This document shows positions 18,910-27,005 of a DNA stretch of 64,000 nucleotides, piece by piece (the first letter of the stretch is position 1; the number at the start of each line of letters is the position of its first letter). Source of the stretch: Xanthomonas translucens pv. cerealis (GTDB lineage Bacteria; Pseudomonadota; Gammaproteobacteria; Xanthomonadales; Xanthomonadaceae); assembly GCF_006838285.1 (NCBI RefSeq), contig NZ_CP038228.1:558001-622000 (forward strand), written 5' to 3'. Under the pieces are notes generated by a model. That model was not told where the DNA came from, did not search any database, and worked only from the letters and a program-made list of their open reading frames with translations. A program made the translations under genes and the position numbers.

Positions 18910-19503
18910 TCAGTCCCCGGCCGGGCGCGGGGCCCGTTGCAGGCGGTGGGCATGGCCGACCCAGGGCAGGTCGGGCAACTGCTCGCCGTAGGTCTCGCGG
19001 ACCCAGGCGTAACTGCACAAATCCTTCAACAGCATGCTCGCACGCACCTCCACCTCGTTCATCGTGTTCTGGCCCACTTCGCGGAAACCGAAGCTGCCAT
19101 GGAACAGCAGCGCCGCGTCCGCGCCGTGATCCAGGAAAACCTCGCACGCCAGCTGCGGATAGCGTAGTTCGGCATAGCTCTGCACGTCGGCATAGAACGC
19201 GCGGCCGACGCCGCCGCCGCGGCGGCGGCTGGCCACCACGATGCGGTCGATATAGAAGAACGCCGGGTAGCGCTCGCGAAACCAGGCGAAATTGCTGCTG
19301 TCGTGATCGCTGTCGCCGCCGAAGCCGACCAGGAAGCCGGCCAGGTTGCCGTCGCGCTCAGCGATGCGGAAATAGTCTGCGGTCTCGTAGAAGCGGTGCA
19401 GTTTGGCCGAATCCAGGGGCAGGATCGCCAGTCCGGCGTTGTTGTTCAGGGCCAGGACCGAATCGAGCTCGTGCTCGCGCACGTCGCGGATGACGATCGA
19501 CAT
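18910..19503 (-). CDS. GNAT-family N-acetyltransferase
   Basis: 197 residues with the GNAT fold: 'IRDVREHELDSVLALNNNA' at the start, beta4 'FFYIDRIVVA' and the acetyl-CoA pyrophosphate loop 'RRRGGGVGRAFYADV' (R/Q-x-x-G-x-G/A), then 'HGSFGFREVGQ' near the end. It resembles the YdhN/predicted GNAT group whose genes sit beside min or cell-envelope genes in xanthomonads. The substrate is unknown. It is the promoter-proximal gene of a GNAT-minC-minD-minE operon. Confidence 0.85.
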   Translation of the reverse strand: MSIVIRDVREHELDSVLALNNNAGLAILPLDSAKLHRFYETADYFRIAERDGNLAGFLVGFGGDSDHDSSNFAWFRERYPAFFYIDRIVVASRRRGGGVGRAFYADVQSYAELRYPQLACEVFLDHGADAALLFHGSFGFREVGQNTMNEVEVRASMLLKDLCSYAWVRETYGEQLPDLPWVGHAHRLQRAPRPAGD

Positions 19504-19627
19504 TGGGACTCCGTTGCTGATGCGCGCGGCCAGATGCGGACCGCCGCCGGATTATCGCACGCGGGGCGCGGGGCGGCGAGCCGCGCATGCATGACTTCCG
19601 TGGGAGTGCATTGCGCGCCGTTCATCC

Positions 19628-19633
19628 TAATAT
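19628..19633 (+). promoter_or_regulatory. Possible -10 element (TAATAT) placed for a leaderless histidine kinase mRNA
   Basis: TAATAT ends 6 nt before the ATG at 19640, so transcription from it would begin at or near the start codon. No purine-rich ribosome-binding site precedes that ATG. This is a pattern-based suggestion only. Confidence 0.3.
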
Positions 19634-19639
19634 GCATGC

Positions 19640-20833
19640 ATGTTGGGAAACCTCAGCCATACCCGCGTCCTGCGCTTCGCCGGCCTGTTCACCTGGGCGA
19701 TGATCGCCATGCCGCTGGTCTACACCTACTGGATCCCGGAAGAGGGCGTGAACCGGCGTGGCGGCTGGGAGGCGGCGATGATGTCCGGCTTCTTCATCGC
19801 CTTCGGCGGCAGCTACTACTGGCTGACCCGCGGGCTCGGTAGTGGCGGCCATGCGCATTGGTACGATCGCCTGATCCTGCTGCTGTTGACCGTCTGCGCG
19901 CTGGCGGTCAGCTATCTGACAGGAAGCGGGCTGGGCAGCATCCTGATGATGGTGGCGGCGGGGGTGATCCCGTGGCTGCTGCCGGTGCGGATCGGCGTGC
20001 TGTGGCTGGTGCTCAGCCAGTTGGCGGTGCTGCCGGTCTACTATCTGTTGGTCGGCTTTCCGATGTTCGACGCGCTGATGCAGTCGCTGCTGTACGGCGG
20101 CTTCTCCATGTTCATCTTCGTCACCAGCCTGGTCGCACGGCAGCAGGCCCAGGCCCGCGAGGAGCAGCGCCAACTCAATGCCGAGCTGCGCGCCACCCGC
20201 GCGCTGCTGGCCGAAAGCGCCCGGGTCAACGAGCGCACCCGCATCTCGCGCGAACTGCACGACCTGCTCGGCCACCACCTGACCGCGCTGAGCCTGAATC
20301 TGGAAGTGGCCGGCCACATCACCGAGGGTCGCGCGCAGGAGCATGTGCACCAGGCGCATACACTGGCCAAGCTGCTGCTGACCGACGTGCGCGAGGCGGT
20401 CAGCCATCTGCGCGACAGCGGCGCGATCGACCTGGCCGCGGCGTTGCGGCCGCTGGTCGAGCGGGTGCCGTCGCTGCGGATCCACCTGCAGGTGGACGCG
20501 CCGTTGACCGTCGAGGATCCGGAGCGCGCGCATGTCTTGCTGCGCTGCACCCAGGAAATCATCACCAATACGGTGCGCCATGCGCAGGCCGACAACCTGT
20601 GGATCCAGGTGCGCCGCGAGGGTCCGCTGGTGCTGATCCAGGCCCGCGACGATGGTCGCGGCTGCGAGACCCTGCTGACCGGCAACGGCCTGCGCGGCAT
20701 GCGCGAGCGGCTGAGTCAGTATGGTGGCAGCCTGGAGATCGATGCGCCGCAGGGCACGGGCTTTCGCCTGCGCGTCGCGGTCCCGAGCGCGGCCGCGTTG
20801 CTGCCGCCTGCCGTTTCACAAGGAGTGCTGTGA
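19640..20833 (+). CDS. Membrane histidine kinase of the NarL-type (HisKA_3) two-component pair
   Basis: 397 residues. About six hydrophobic helices fill the first 165 residues with almost no periplasmic sensor loop, resembling DesK/LiaS-like membrane-sensing kinases. The HisKA_3 box 'RISRELHDLLGHHLTALSLNLE' places the phospho-acceptor at His207. The HATPase_c domain shows 'EIITNTVRHAQADNLW' (N box), 'ARDDGRGC' (G1) and 'GNGLRGMRERLSQYGG' (G2). Its stop overlaps the response-regulator ATG by one base, so the two form a unit. The signal is unknown; a membrane or envelope state is plausible. Confidence 0.92.
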   Translation: MLGNLSHTRVLRFAGLFTWAMIAMPLVYTYWIPEEGVNRRGGWEAAMMSGFFIAFGGSYYWLTRGLGSGGHAHWYDRLILLLLTVCALAVSYLTGSGLGSILMMVAAGVIPWLLPVRIGVLWLVLSQLAVLPVYYLLVGFPMFDALMQSLLYGGFSMFIFVTSLVARQQAQAREEQRQLNAELRATRALLAESARVNERTRISRELHDLLGHHLTALSLNLEVAGHITEGRAQEHVHQAHTLAKLLLTDVREAVSHLRDSGAIDLAAALRPLVERVPSLRIHLQVDAPLTVEDPERAHVLLRCTQEIITNTVRHAQADNLWIQVRREGPLVLIQARDDGRGCETLLTGNGLRGMRERLSQYGGSLEIDAPQGTGFRLRVAVPSAAALLPPAVSQGVL

Positions 20834-21474
20834 TGATCCGTGTCTGCCTGGTCGACGACCAAACACTGGTGCGGCAGGGGATCCGCTCGCTGCTGGCGTT
20901 GGACGGCGGGATCGAGGTGATCGCCGAGGCCAACGACGGCCGCCAGGCGGTGGAGCTGATCCCGCAGGTGAAGCCGGACGTGGTGCTGATGGACATGCGC
21001 ATGCCGGCGATGTCCGGGCTGGAGGCGCTGCAGATGCTGTCGCGCAACGGCACGCTGCCGCCGACCATCATTCTGACAACCTTCGACGACGACCAACTGG
21101 TGCTGGCCGGACTCAAAGCCGGGGCCAAGGGCTATCTGCTCAAGGATGTGTCGCTGGAACAGCTGGTCGGGGCGATCCGTGCGGTCGCCGCTGGCGGTTC
21201 GCTGGTGCAGCCGGCGGTGACCCAGCGCCTGCTGTCGGGCCTGGAGCATATGCGCAACGACTTCGTCAGCCTGGACCGGCCCGACCCGCTGACCGACCGC
21301 GAGACCGAGATCCTGCGGCTGATGGCCAGCGGCTTCTCCAACAAGGAGATCGCCAACTCGCTGGGCGTGGCCGAGGGCACGATCAAGAACCACGTGTCCA
21401 ACATCCTGTCCAAGCTTGGGGTACGCGACCGCACCCGTGCGGTACTGAAGGCGTTCGAGCTGCAGTTGGTCTGA
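20833..21474 (+). CDS. NarL/FixJ-family response regulator
   Basis: 213 residues. The receiver domain has the acidic pair at residues 8-9, phospho-acceptor Asp54 in 'DVVLMDMRMPAMSGLEAL', Thr in 'IILTTFDDD' and Lys in 'KGYLLKDVS'. The LuxR-type helix-turn-helix follows: 'LTDRETEILRLMASGFSNKEIANSLGVAEGTIKNHVSNI'. It should be phosphorylated by the kinase encoded just upstream and act as a transcription regulator. The last 65 bp of the gene (21409-21473) are duplicated 153 bp downstream. Confidence 0.94.
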   Translation: MIRVCLVDDQTLVRQGIRSLLALDGGIEVIAEANDGRQAVELIPQVKPDVVLMDMRMPAMSGLEALQMLSRNGTLPPTIILTTFDDDQLVLAGLKAGAKGYLLKDVSLEQLVGAIRAVAAGGSLVQPAVTQRLLSGLEHMRNDFVSLDRPDPLTDRETEILRLMASGFSNKEIANSLGVAEGTIKNHVSNILSKLGVRDRTRAVLKAFELQLV

Positions 21475-22139
21475 CGCGACAGGATGCCCGGCCCTGCGCA
21501 GCGCGCCGGGCGTTCGCGGGCGCGCGAGCCAGTGGCGCGCAAGCGGCGCCCGCTCACCCTATCCAAGCTCGGGGTACGCGACCGCACCCGTGCGGTACTG
21601 AAGGCGTTCGAACTGCAGTTGGTCTGGGGCAGCTGTCTTCAGCCGCGACGAGCGGAGTGGTGAATGTTCCGAACTGGCATGCAGTCGGGACTGAACCCCC
21701 TCTCACAAGAGGTCTCGCCGCTCCAAGGCGCCGGTGGAATTGTTGTGGGAGCGGCTTCAGCCGCGACGAACGCGGCGGCAGGCCTGCCGAACCCTCAGTC
21801 GTGCTGGGCCGATGCCACAGCCCCGCCTCGCTCCGGACTCAGTGGTCTGCCCGCCTGTACCGCCGGCGGTCCCCGCGCGCAGCCGCAAACGCCCGACCAG
21901 GTCTGGCTTGCCTGCGGCCGCACGGCGGCGCTGCCTGCCTGTCCGCCACTGCCCGGTTGATAATGGTCTGGTCGCCCGTACAGCACGCATGGCGGCGCTG
22001 TGCACGGCGCATTCGCAGGGTTTTCGCCACTATGCCGAATTCCGCGTCGTCATGTGCTGACCACGAGCCGCGAAGCCTGCTAGGATGGGCGCTTCGCTTC
22101 ATTAACCCGGCCGTGGGATCGGCCCCGGAGACCTTCTGA
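21475..22139. repeat. Intergenic region with gene-end duplication and REP-like elements
   Basis: 665 bp without a credible gene. Besides the 65-bp duplication it holds GTAG-type REP halves such as 'GGGGCAGCTGTCTTCAGCCGCGACGAGCG' (from 21627) and 'TGTGGGAGCGGCTTCAGCCGCGACGAACG' (from 21745). Open frames between 21660 and 22060 have REP-derived composition and no protein character. The 3' part (22040-22139) is the leader of the next gene. Confidence 0.6.
21562..21626 (+). repeat. Duplicated 3' end of the response-regulator gene
   Basis: 65 bp here repeat 21409-21473 with two differences (ctTggg to ctCggg, gaG to gaA). It encodes the last helix 'SKLGVRDRTRAVLKAFELQLV', but the stop TGA has become TGG. 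The copy has no start and is a non-coding relic of local duplication. Confidence 0.85.
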
Positions 22140-23312
22140 ATGACCCGTATTATCGAATTCCTGATCGCGCTGGGGATCGTAGCTGGCCTGTTTGTCATCG
22201 TTGGCCTGGTGCTGCCTTCGGAACGTCACATGTCCGAGAGCGTCGAAACCAATCGGCGCATGACCATCGTCTATGACACGGTGAACAGCCTGCGTCGGTT
22301 CAAGGACTGGAATCCTCTGGTGCTGCGCGACCCGCGTATCCAGCTGAAGCTTTCCGGTCCCGAAGCCGGCGTCGGCGCCCGCCTCGACTACGCCTCCAAC
22401 GAGGGCTACATCGGCAAGGGCAGCTGGACCATTACCTCGACCGAGCAGAACAAGCAGGTTGTCGTCGGCATCGAAGACGAGAGCAAGGGCCGCGACAAGA
22501 CCACGTCGTTCAAGCTCGAGCCGACCGGCAAGAGCGGCCGCAACGTCAAGATCACCCAGGACTACACGGTCAAGTACGGTTGGGACCTGCTCGGTCGCTA
22601 TGCCGGCCTGTACGTGAGCCGCCATGTCGGCGACGACATCAAGCTGGGCCTGTCGCGGCTGAGCAACGTGCTGGCCACCGTGCCGAACGTCGACTACCGC
22701 GCCGAGGAAACTCCGTTGAAGGACCTGAAGGTCGTCGACGTTCCGGCCGAAGATCTGCTGGTGGTCAACGCCGGCAACATCGACCGCGACAACGAGGCCA
22801 TCAAGAAGTCCATCAAGGACAATCAGGAGTGGATCAAGCGGGTGATGGACGCCAACGGCCTGGAAGCGGCCGGTCCGCTGCGCATCGTCACCACCGACTT
22901 CGGTTCCGACAAGTACGCCTTCGACGTGACCCAGCCGGTACGCAAACGTGCCGGTGGCGCGCCGAAGCCGGACGCGGCGGCCAAGCCGGAAGAGAAGAAG
23001 GGCGACAAGAAGGACGACGCTGCGGCCGCTCCGGTCGATGCCACCCCGGTCGCCGCCAGCGGCGAGCCGCTGAAGCTGACCATCCCGCAGGGCGCGCCGG
23101 TCACCTATCTGCGTACCCAGGCGCACCGTTCCGCGTTCGCCAGCTACACCGGACATATGGCGGGCCTGGATGCGGCACGCAATGCAGTCCGCGCCTGGGC
23201 CGCCACCAGCGGCTACGACGTGACCGACCGTCCGTACGAAGCCTGGAAGGGCGGCGTGGACAAGTCGTTCACGCCGGAAGGCACGTACGACATCTACTGG
23301 GCGATCAAGTAA
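22140..23312 (+). CDS. Membrane-anchored SRPBCC-domain protein (polyketide cyclase/dehydrase-like)
   Basis: 390 residues. Residues 5-27 form one N-terminal membrane helix ('IIEFLIALGIVAGLFVIVGLVLP'). An SRPBCC-type domain follows: 'VYDTVNSLRRFKDWNPLVLRDP' and 'LDYASNEGYIGKGSWTIT' match the START-like pattern of Polyketide_cyc2 proteins. The C-terminal third, after a charged linker rich in Lys, Asp and Ala (about 275-315), is a separate GyrI-like or unknown region ('GAPVTYLRTQAHRSAFASYTGHM'). The ligand is unknown. It is followed by a strong terminator. Confidence 0.75.
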   Translation: MTRIIEFLIALGIVAGLFVIVGLVLPSERHMSESVETNRRMTIVYDTVNSLRRFKDWNPLVLRDPRIQLKLSGPEAGVGARLDYASNEGYIGKGSWTITSTEQNKQVVVGIEDESKGRDKTTSFKLEPTGKSGRNVKITQDYTVKYGWDLLGRYAGLYVSRHVGDDIKLGLSRLSNVLATVPNVDYRAEETPLKDLKVVDVPAEDLLVVNAGNIDRDNEAIKKSIKDNQEWIKRVMDANGLEAAGPLRIVTTDFGSDKYAFDVTQPVRKRAGGAPKPDAAAKPEEKKGDKKDDAAAAPVDATPVAASGEPLKLTIPQGAPVTYLRTQAHRSAFASYTGHMAGLDAARNAVRAWAATSGYDVTDRPYEAWKGGVDKSFTPEGTYDIYWAIK

Positions 23313-23336
23313 GCCTCGCCTGCATGGATGAGTGAC

Positions 23337-23371
23337 ACGAAACGCGCCGCTGCTTGCGGCGCGTTTCGTTT
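23337..23371 (+). terminator. Rho-independent terminator after the SRPBCC gene
   Basis: A perfect 14-bp stem (23337-23350 with 23356-23369, 5-nt loop) is followed by TT, 24 bp after the stop codon. The symmetric ACGAAA/TTTCGT ends could serve transcripts in either direction. Confidence 0.88.
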
Positions 23372-23395
23372 ATGGGGCCGCAACGGAGCATCGTC

Positions 23396-23767
23396 ATGCT
23401 GAATCTCGATCGGCGTTCGCGCAAACGCTCCTGGCTGGCCTGCGCGGGCGGCCTGTTGGCGGCCACCGCGATCGGCCTGTCCGCCTATGCCTCGCACGGC
23501 GTGAGCGAGCCGCTGGCGCAATCGCATCTGCAGACCGCGGCGTTGTATGCCTTCGGCCACGGGCTGGCGCTGGCGGCACTGGCCCGACGCAGCGAACGCC
23601 TGCTCGCGCGCGCTGCGCTGGCCCTGCTGCTGCTCGGCACGCTGCTGTTTTCCGGCAGCCTGGCCGGCAACGCGCTGGCGCAATGGCCGACACGGCTGGC
23701 CCCGGTCGGCGGCACCACGCTGATGCTGGGCTGGCTGCTGTACGCGCTGGACGCGCTGAGGCGTTGA
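23396..23767 (+). CDS. DUF423-family small membrane protein (YgdD-like)
   Basis: 123 residues, four predicted membrane helices. The DUF423 pattern is clear: 'GLLAATAIGLSAYASHG' in helix 1, 'TAALYAFGHGLAL' in helix 2, 'LLLLGTLLFSGSLAGNAL' in helix 3 and 'LAPVGGTTLMLGWLLYAL' in helix 4. The family is widespread and of unknown function. ATG 23396 is preceded by GGAG; the longer frame begins in the terminator. It ends 1 nt before the glycosylase gene, so the two are probably co-expressed. Confidence 0.88.
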   Translation: MLNLDRRSRKRSWLACAGGLLAATAIGLSAYASHGVSEPLAQSHLQTAALYAFGHGLALAALARRSERLLARAALALLLLGTLLFSGSLAGNALAQWPTRLAPVGGTTLMLGWLLYALDALRR

Positions 23768-23768
23768 G

Positions 23769-24443
23769 ATGCCCCGTTACTCGCGCGGATTCGACACCCA
23801 GGCCGCCTACGACCACCTGAGCCGGCGCGACCGCAAGCTCGGCGCGTGGATGCGCCGGATCGGCCCGATCGCGCCGCAACCGGGCTGGGCCAGGCCGTTC
23901 GATCCGGTCGATGCGCTGGCGCGCGCGATCCTGTTCCAGCAACTCAGCGGCAAGGCCGCGGCGACCATCGTCGGCCGCGTCGAGGCGGCGATCGGCAGCA
24001 CCCGGCTGCATGCCGACACCCTGGCGCGGATCGACGATCCCGACCTGCGTGCCTGCGGCGTGTCCGCCGACGAGGCGCTGGCGCTGCGCGATCTGGCGCT
24101 ACGCGAGGCGGCCGGCGAGATTCCCTCGTTACGCAACCTCGCCTTCATGGACGACGAGGCGATCGTGCAGGCGCTGCTGCCGGTCCGCGGCATCGGCCGC
24201 TGGACGGTGGAGATGATGTTGCTGTTCCGCCTCGGCCGCCCCGATTTGCTGCCGGTGGACGACCTGGGCGTGCGCAAGGGCGTGCAGCGGGTTGACCAGC
24301 TGCAGCGGATCCCCGCGCCGCAGTCGCTGGCCGAGCGCGGCGAGCGTTGGGGGCCGTATCGCAGCTATGCCAGCTTCTACCTGTGGAAGATCGCCGATGT
24401 CAGCGACGCCGCCAAGCCGCCCACGCCGCGTTCGCAGGCATAG
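23769..24443 (+). CDS. DNA-3-methyladenine glycosylase II (AlkA-like, HhH-GPD)
   Basis: 224 residues. HhH-GPD fold: 'AILFQQLSGKAAATIVGRVE' starts the domain. The helix-hairpin-helix 'LPVRGIGRWTVEMMLLFRLGRPDLLPVDDLGVRKG' places the catalytic Asp at 165. It excises alkylated bases such as 3-methyladenine to start base-excision repair. It lacks the N-terminal Ada-like domain of E. coli AlkA, as do the short bacterial and yeast MAG forms. It begins directly after the DUF423 stop. Confidence 0.92.
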   Translation: MPRYSRGFDTQAAYDHLSRRDRKLGAWMRRIGPIAPQPGWARPFDPVDALARAILFQQLSGKAAATIVGRVEAAIGSTRLHADTLARIDDPDLRACGVSADEALALRDLALREAAGEIPSLRNLAFMDDEAIVQALLPVRGIGRWTVEMMLLFRLGRPDLLPVDDLGVRKGVQRVDQLQRIPAPQSLAERGERWGPYRSYASFYLWKIADVSDAAKPPTPRSQA

Positions 24444-24815
24444 AGCGCGCAGCGGCAGCATGATGCTCCTCTGTAGGAGCAACAGCCGCGACGAGCGAAG
24501 TGGTGAATTTTCCGAAGCGGCATGCCGTCGGGACTGAAGTCCCTCCCACAAGAGGCCTCGTCGCTCCCCGCCGGCGGTGGCGCCCCTGTGGGAGCGACTT
24601 CAGTCGCGACGAGCGCAGCGGCGGGCCTTCCGGCTTCGGAGGTTGTCGCGGCTGAAGCCGCTCCTACAGTGCACCCAGCAGGCGATCCGCAGGCGGTGTA
24701 GGAGCGGCTTCAGCCGCGACGCTTTACCGGTAACGCATCGCGTCGATGGCCCGACGCCAGCCAGCGCCACTTCTGTCCGAAGCTGCCGGTCGCCAACGGG
24801 TCGCAGCACTTCGTA
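24444..24815. repeat. Intergenic cluster of REP-like (GTAG-type) elements
   Basis: No gene. At least five REP half-sites of the form 'GTAGGAGCGGCTTCAGCCGCGAC' or its complement occur between 24471 and 24722 (for example 24590-24613, 24646-24668 and 24699-24721). Paired inversely oriented copies can fold into long hairpins. It separates two convergent genes, where such arrays often act as transcription barriers. Confidence 0.7.
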
Positions 24816-26912
24816 CTAGTCCAGGAACACCTGCCGCACCGTGGCGCGCGCCGCGTCCAGCGAGAAGTGCGTGGCGATGTTGCGCAGGCCGTTGCCGGCC
24901 AGCGTGTTCCACAGCGCCTCGTCGGTGTACAGCTGCGCCAGCGCGGCGACGAACTGCGGCGCGGTCTCGGCGATCAGCACGTCCTCGCCATGGTGCAGGT
25001 GCATGCCTTCCACCGCGCACGGCGTGGCCACCACCGGTTGCCCGTGCGCCATGCTCAGGTTGACCTTGCCCTTGACCCCGGCGCCGAAGCGCAACGGCGC
25101 CACCGCGATGCGGATCTCGTCCATGTAGGCGACGATGTCCGGCACGTAGCCAAGCAAGTCCACGCCGGGCGTGGCGGCGCCGAGACGGCGGATGTCGTCG
25201 GGCATGTCGGCGCCGATGCAGTGGAAGCGCAGCTCCGGCAGCAGTGCGCGCAGCGGCGGGAACACTTCCTGCAGGAACCAGCGCACCGCATCCACGTTGG
25301 GCGCATGGCGGAAGCCACCGACGAATACCAGATCGCGGCGCTGCGCCCACGGCAGGCCCGGTCCGGCCACTTCGTGCAGATTGGAAATCAGCGCGGTGCG
25401 CACCTGTGGCGCTTCGCGCTGCAACTGCTCGCGTTCGACCCCGCTGACCAGCACGGTGATATCGACCTCGGCCATCACCTCCAGCTCGCGCGCGCGGGTG
25501 CGTTCGGCCTCGCGCAGCAGCCGTGCGTCGCCGGCCAGCTCGGCGCCGCGGCGCTCGCGCAGATAGTGCAGGTCCACGGTATCGAACAGCCGCCGCGCCT
25601 GCGGCGCGAAGCGGCGCAGCAGCGGCAGGCAGGCGTGGGCGACGTGGTGGCGCACCAGCAGCACCGCGTGGAAGCGCGCGCCGTGCTGCTGCAGGAACCC
25701 GCTCACGCTCTTCAGGTACGGCGCATACCACACCTCCACGCCGAGCCGCTGCAGCGTCTCGCTGTGGCGGCTGGCGTATTCGCGGCCGCTGGGCACGAAC
25801 ACCACGTGCGCGCCTTCCTGCAGCAGCAGGCGGATCAGGTTGAACTGGCGCAGCGAGGCCGAGTCGCGGTCCGGCTGCGGCAGCGCCTCGTCGAGGATCA
25901 GCACCTGGCGCTGCTGCCGGTGCAGCTGCGCCGGGGTCGGTGTGGTTCCCGGCGGCAATTGCCGCGCCAGTACATCGGCCCATTTGGCCGCGAACACGCC
26001 GCGGTTGCGCACCTGGTAGGCCTTGATCCCGCTGTCGGTATCGGTGCCGTTGCTGGTGCCCTCGTCGTGCACCACCTGGCTCGCCGGTTGCAGCAGGGTG
26101 CGCAGTCCGGCCTGGCGCACGGCGAAGGCGAGATCGGTGTCTTCGTAGTAGGCCGGCATGTAGCGCGTGTCGAAACCGCCCAGCGCCAGGAAGCGTTCGC
26201 GCTCGATCGCCAGCGCCGCGCCGGCGCCGTAGTCGATGTCGCGCAGGTAGGCGTAGCGCGGATCGTCCGGCGATTCGAAGCGGCCGTAGCTCCAGGCGCT
26301 GCCGTCGGCGAAGACCACGCCGCCGGCTTCCTGCAGGCGCCCGTCCGGGTACAGCAGTTGCGCGGTGACCAGGCCGGCCTGCGGCACCTGCGCGAAGGTG
26401 TCCAGCAGCGCATCCAGCCAGCCCGGTTGCGGCACCGTGTCGTTGTTGAGGAACACCAGATAGCGCGCGCACGCGCGCGCTGCGCCATCGTTGCAGCTGG
26501 CGATGAAGCCGCCGTTGTGGCTGCGCACGTGGTAATGCAGGCCCTGGATCTGCGGCAGCCACTGTAGGGTCTCGTCGCTGCTGCCGTCGTCGATCACCAG
26601 GATCTCGCAGGCCGCCGCGGGTGGGTGCGCGGCCAACGCGCGCAGGCAGGCGAGGGTATGCGCAACGTGGTTGTAGACCGGGATCACGATGCTCGCCAGC
26701 GGCGCGTCGCTGGCCGGCACCGCGAAGGCGGCGAACGGCTGCGGCGCGACCGCGAACAGCGTGCGGCGCGGCGGCGGCAGCGGCTGCGCATGTACCCGCA
26801 GCCGCTGCCAGGTGCTGCGCCAGCCGCGCGCGCGCAGGCTGGCCAGGCCGCGCCGCAGCAGGCCGGCAAAACGGTTCAGGGCGTAGCGCAGGTTCGCCCA
26901 GGACATCGACAT
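24816..26912 (-). CDS. Two-domain glycosyltransferase (GT2 then GT4)
   Basis: 698 residues from ATG 26912. The first half is a GT2 enzyme: 'SIVIPVYNHVAHTLACLRAL', 'ILVIDDGSSDETL', 'FLNNDTVPQPGWLDAL' with the metal-binding D-x-D-like motif, 'GGFDTRYMPAYYEDTDLAFAVRQAG'. The second half is a GT-B/GT4-like enzyme: 'VDLHYLRERRG', 'VFVGGFRHAPNVDAVRWF', and the nucleotide-sugar loop 'IAVAPLRFGAGVKGKVNLSMAHGQPVVAT'. Such fusions build cell-surface polysaccharide or O-antigen. It stands alone, without other polysaccharide genes, and converges on a REP cluster. Acceptor and sugars are unknown. Confidence 0.9.
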   Translation of the reverse strand: MSMSWANLRYALNRFAGLLRRGLASLRARGWRSTWQRLRVHAQPLPPPRRTLFAVAPQPFAAFAVPASDAPLASIVIPVYNHVAHTLACLRALAAHPPAAACEILVIDDGSSDETLQWLPQIQGLHYHVRSHNGGFIASCNDGAARACARYLVFLNNDTVPQPGWLDALLDTFAQVPQAGLVTAQLLYPDGRLQEAGGVVFADGSAWSYGRFESPDDPRYAYLRDIDYGAGAALAIERERFLALGGFDTRYMPAYYEDTDLAFAVRQAGLRTLLQPASQVVHDEGTSNGTDTDSGIKAYQVRNRGVFAAKWADVLARQLPPGTTPTPAQLHRQQRQVLILDEALPQPDRDSASLRQFNLIRLLLQEGAHVVFVPSGREYASRHSETLQRLGVEVWYAPYLKSVSGFLQQHGARFHAVLLVRHHVAHACLPLLRRFAPQARRLFDTVDLHYLRERRGAELAGDARLLREAERTRARELEVMAEVDITVLVSGVEREQLQREAPQVRTALISNLHEVAGPGLPWAQRRDLVFVGGFRHAPNVDAVRWFLQEVFPPLRALLPELRFHCIGADMPDDIRRLGAATPGVDLLGYVPDIVAYMDEIRIAVAPLRFGAGVKGKVNLSMAHGQPVVATPCAVEGMHLHHGEDVLIAETAPQFVAALAQLYTDEALWNTLAGNGLRNIATHFSLDAARATVRQVFLD

Positions 26913-27005
26913 CCGTTGCAACTCCAGCTTAAACAAAGGGACCCCTGCGCCGCGCTGCCTGCTGGCCTGCGCTAGACTCGCCGGAATTTACATTCTCGCA
27001 TCCCC

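Noticed and set aside
21664..22060. Open frames of about 100 codons in the intergenic region
   Set aside because: They lie on REP elements and lack RBS, conserved motifs or normal amino-acid composition.
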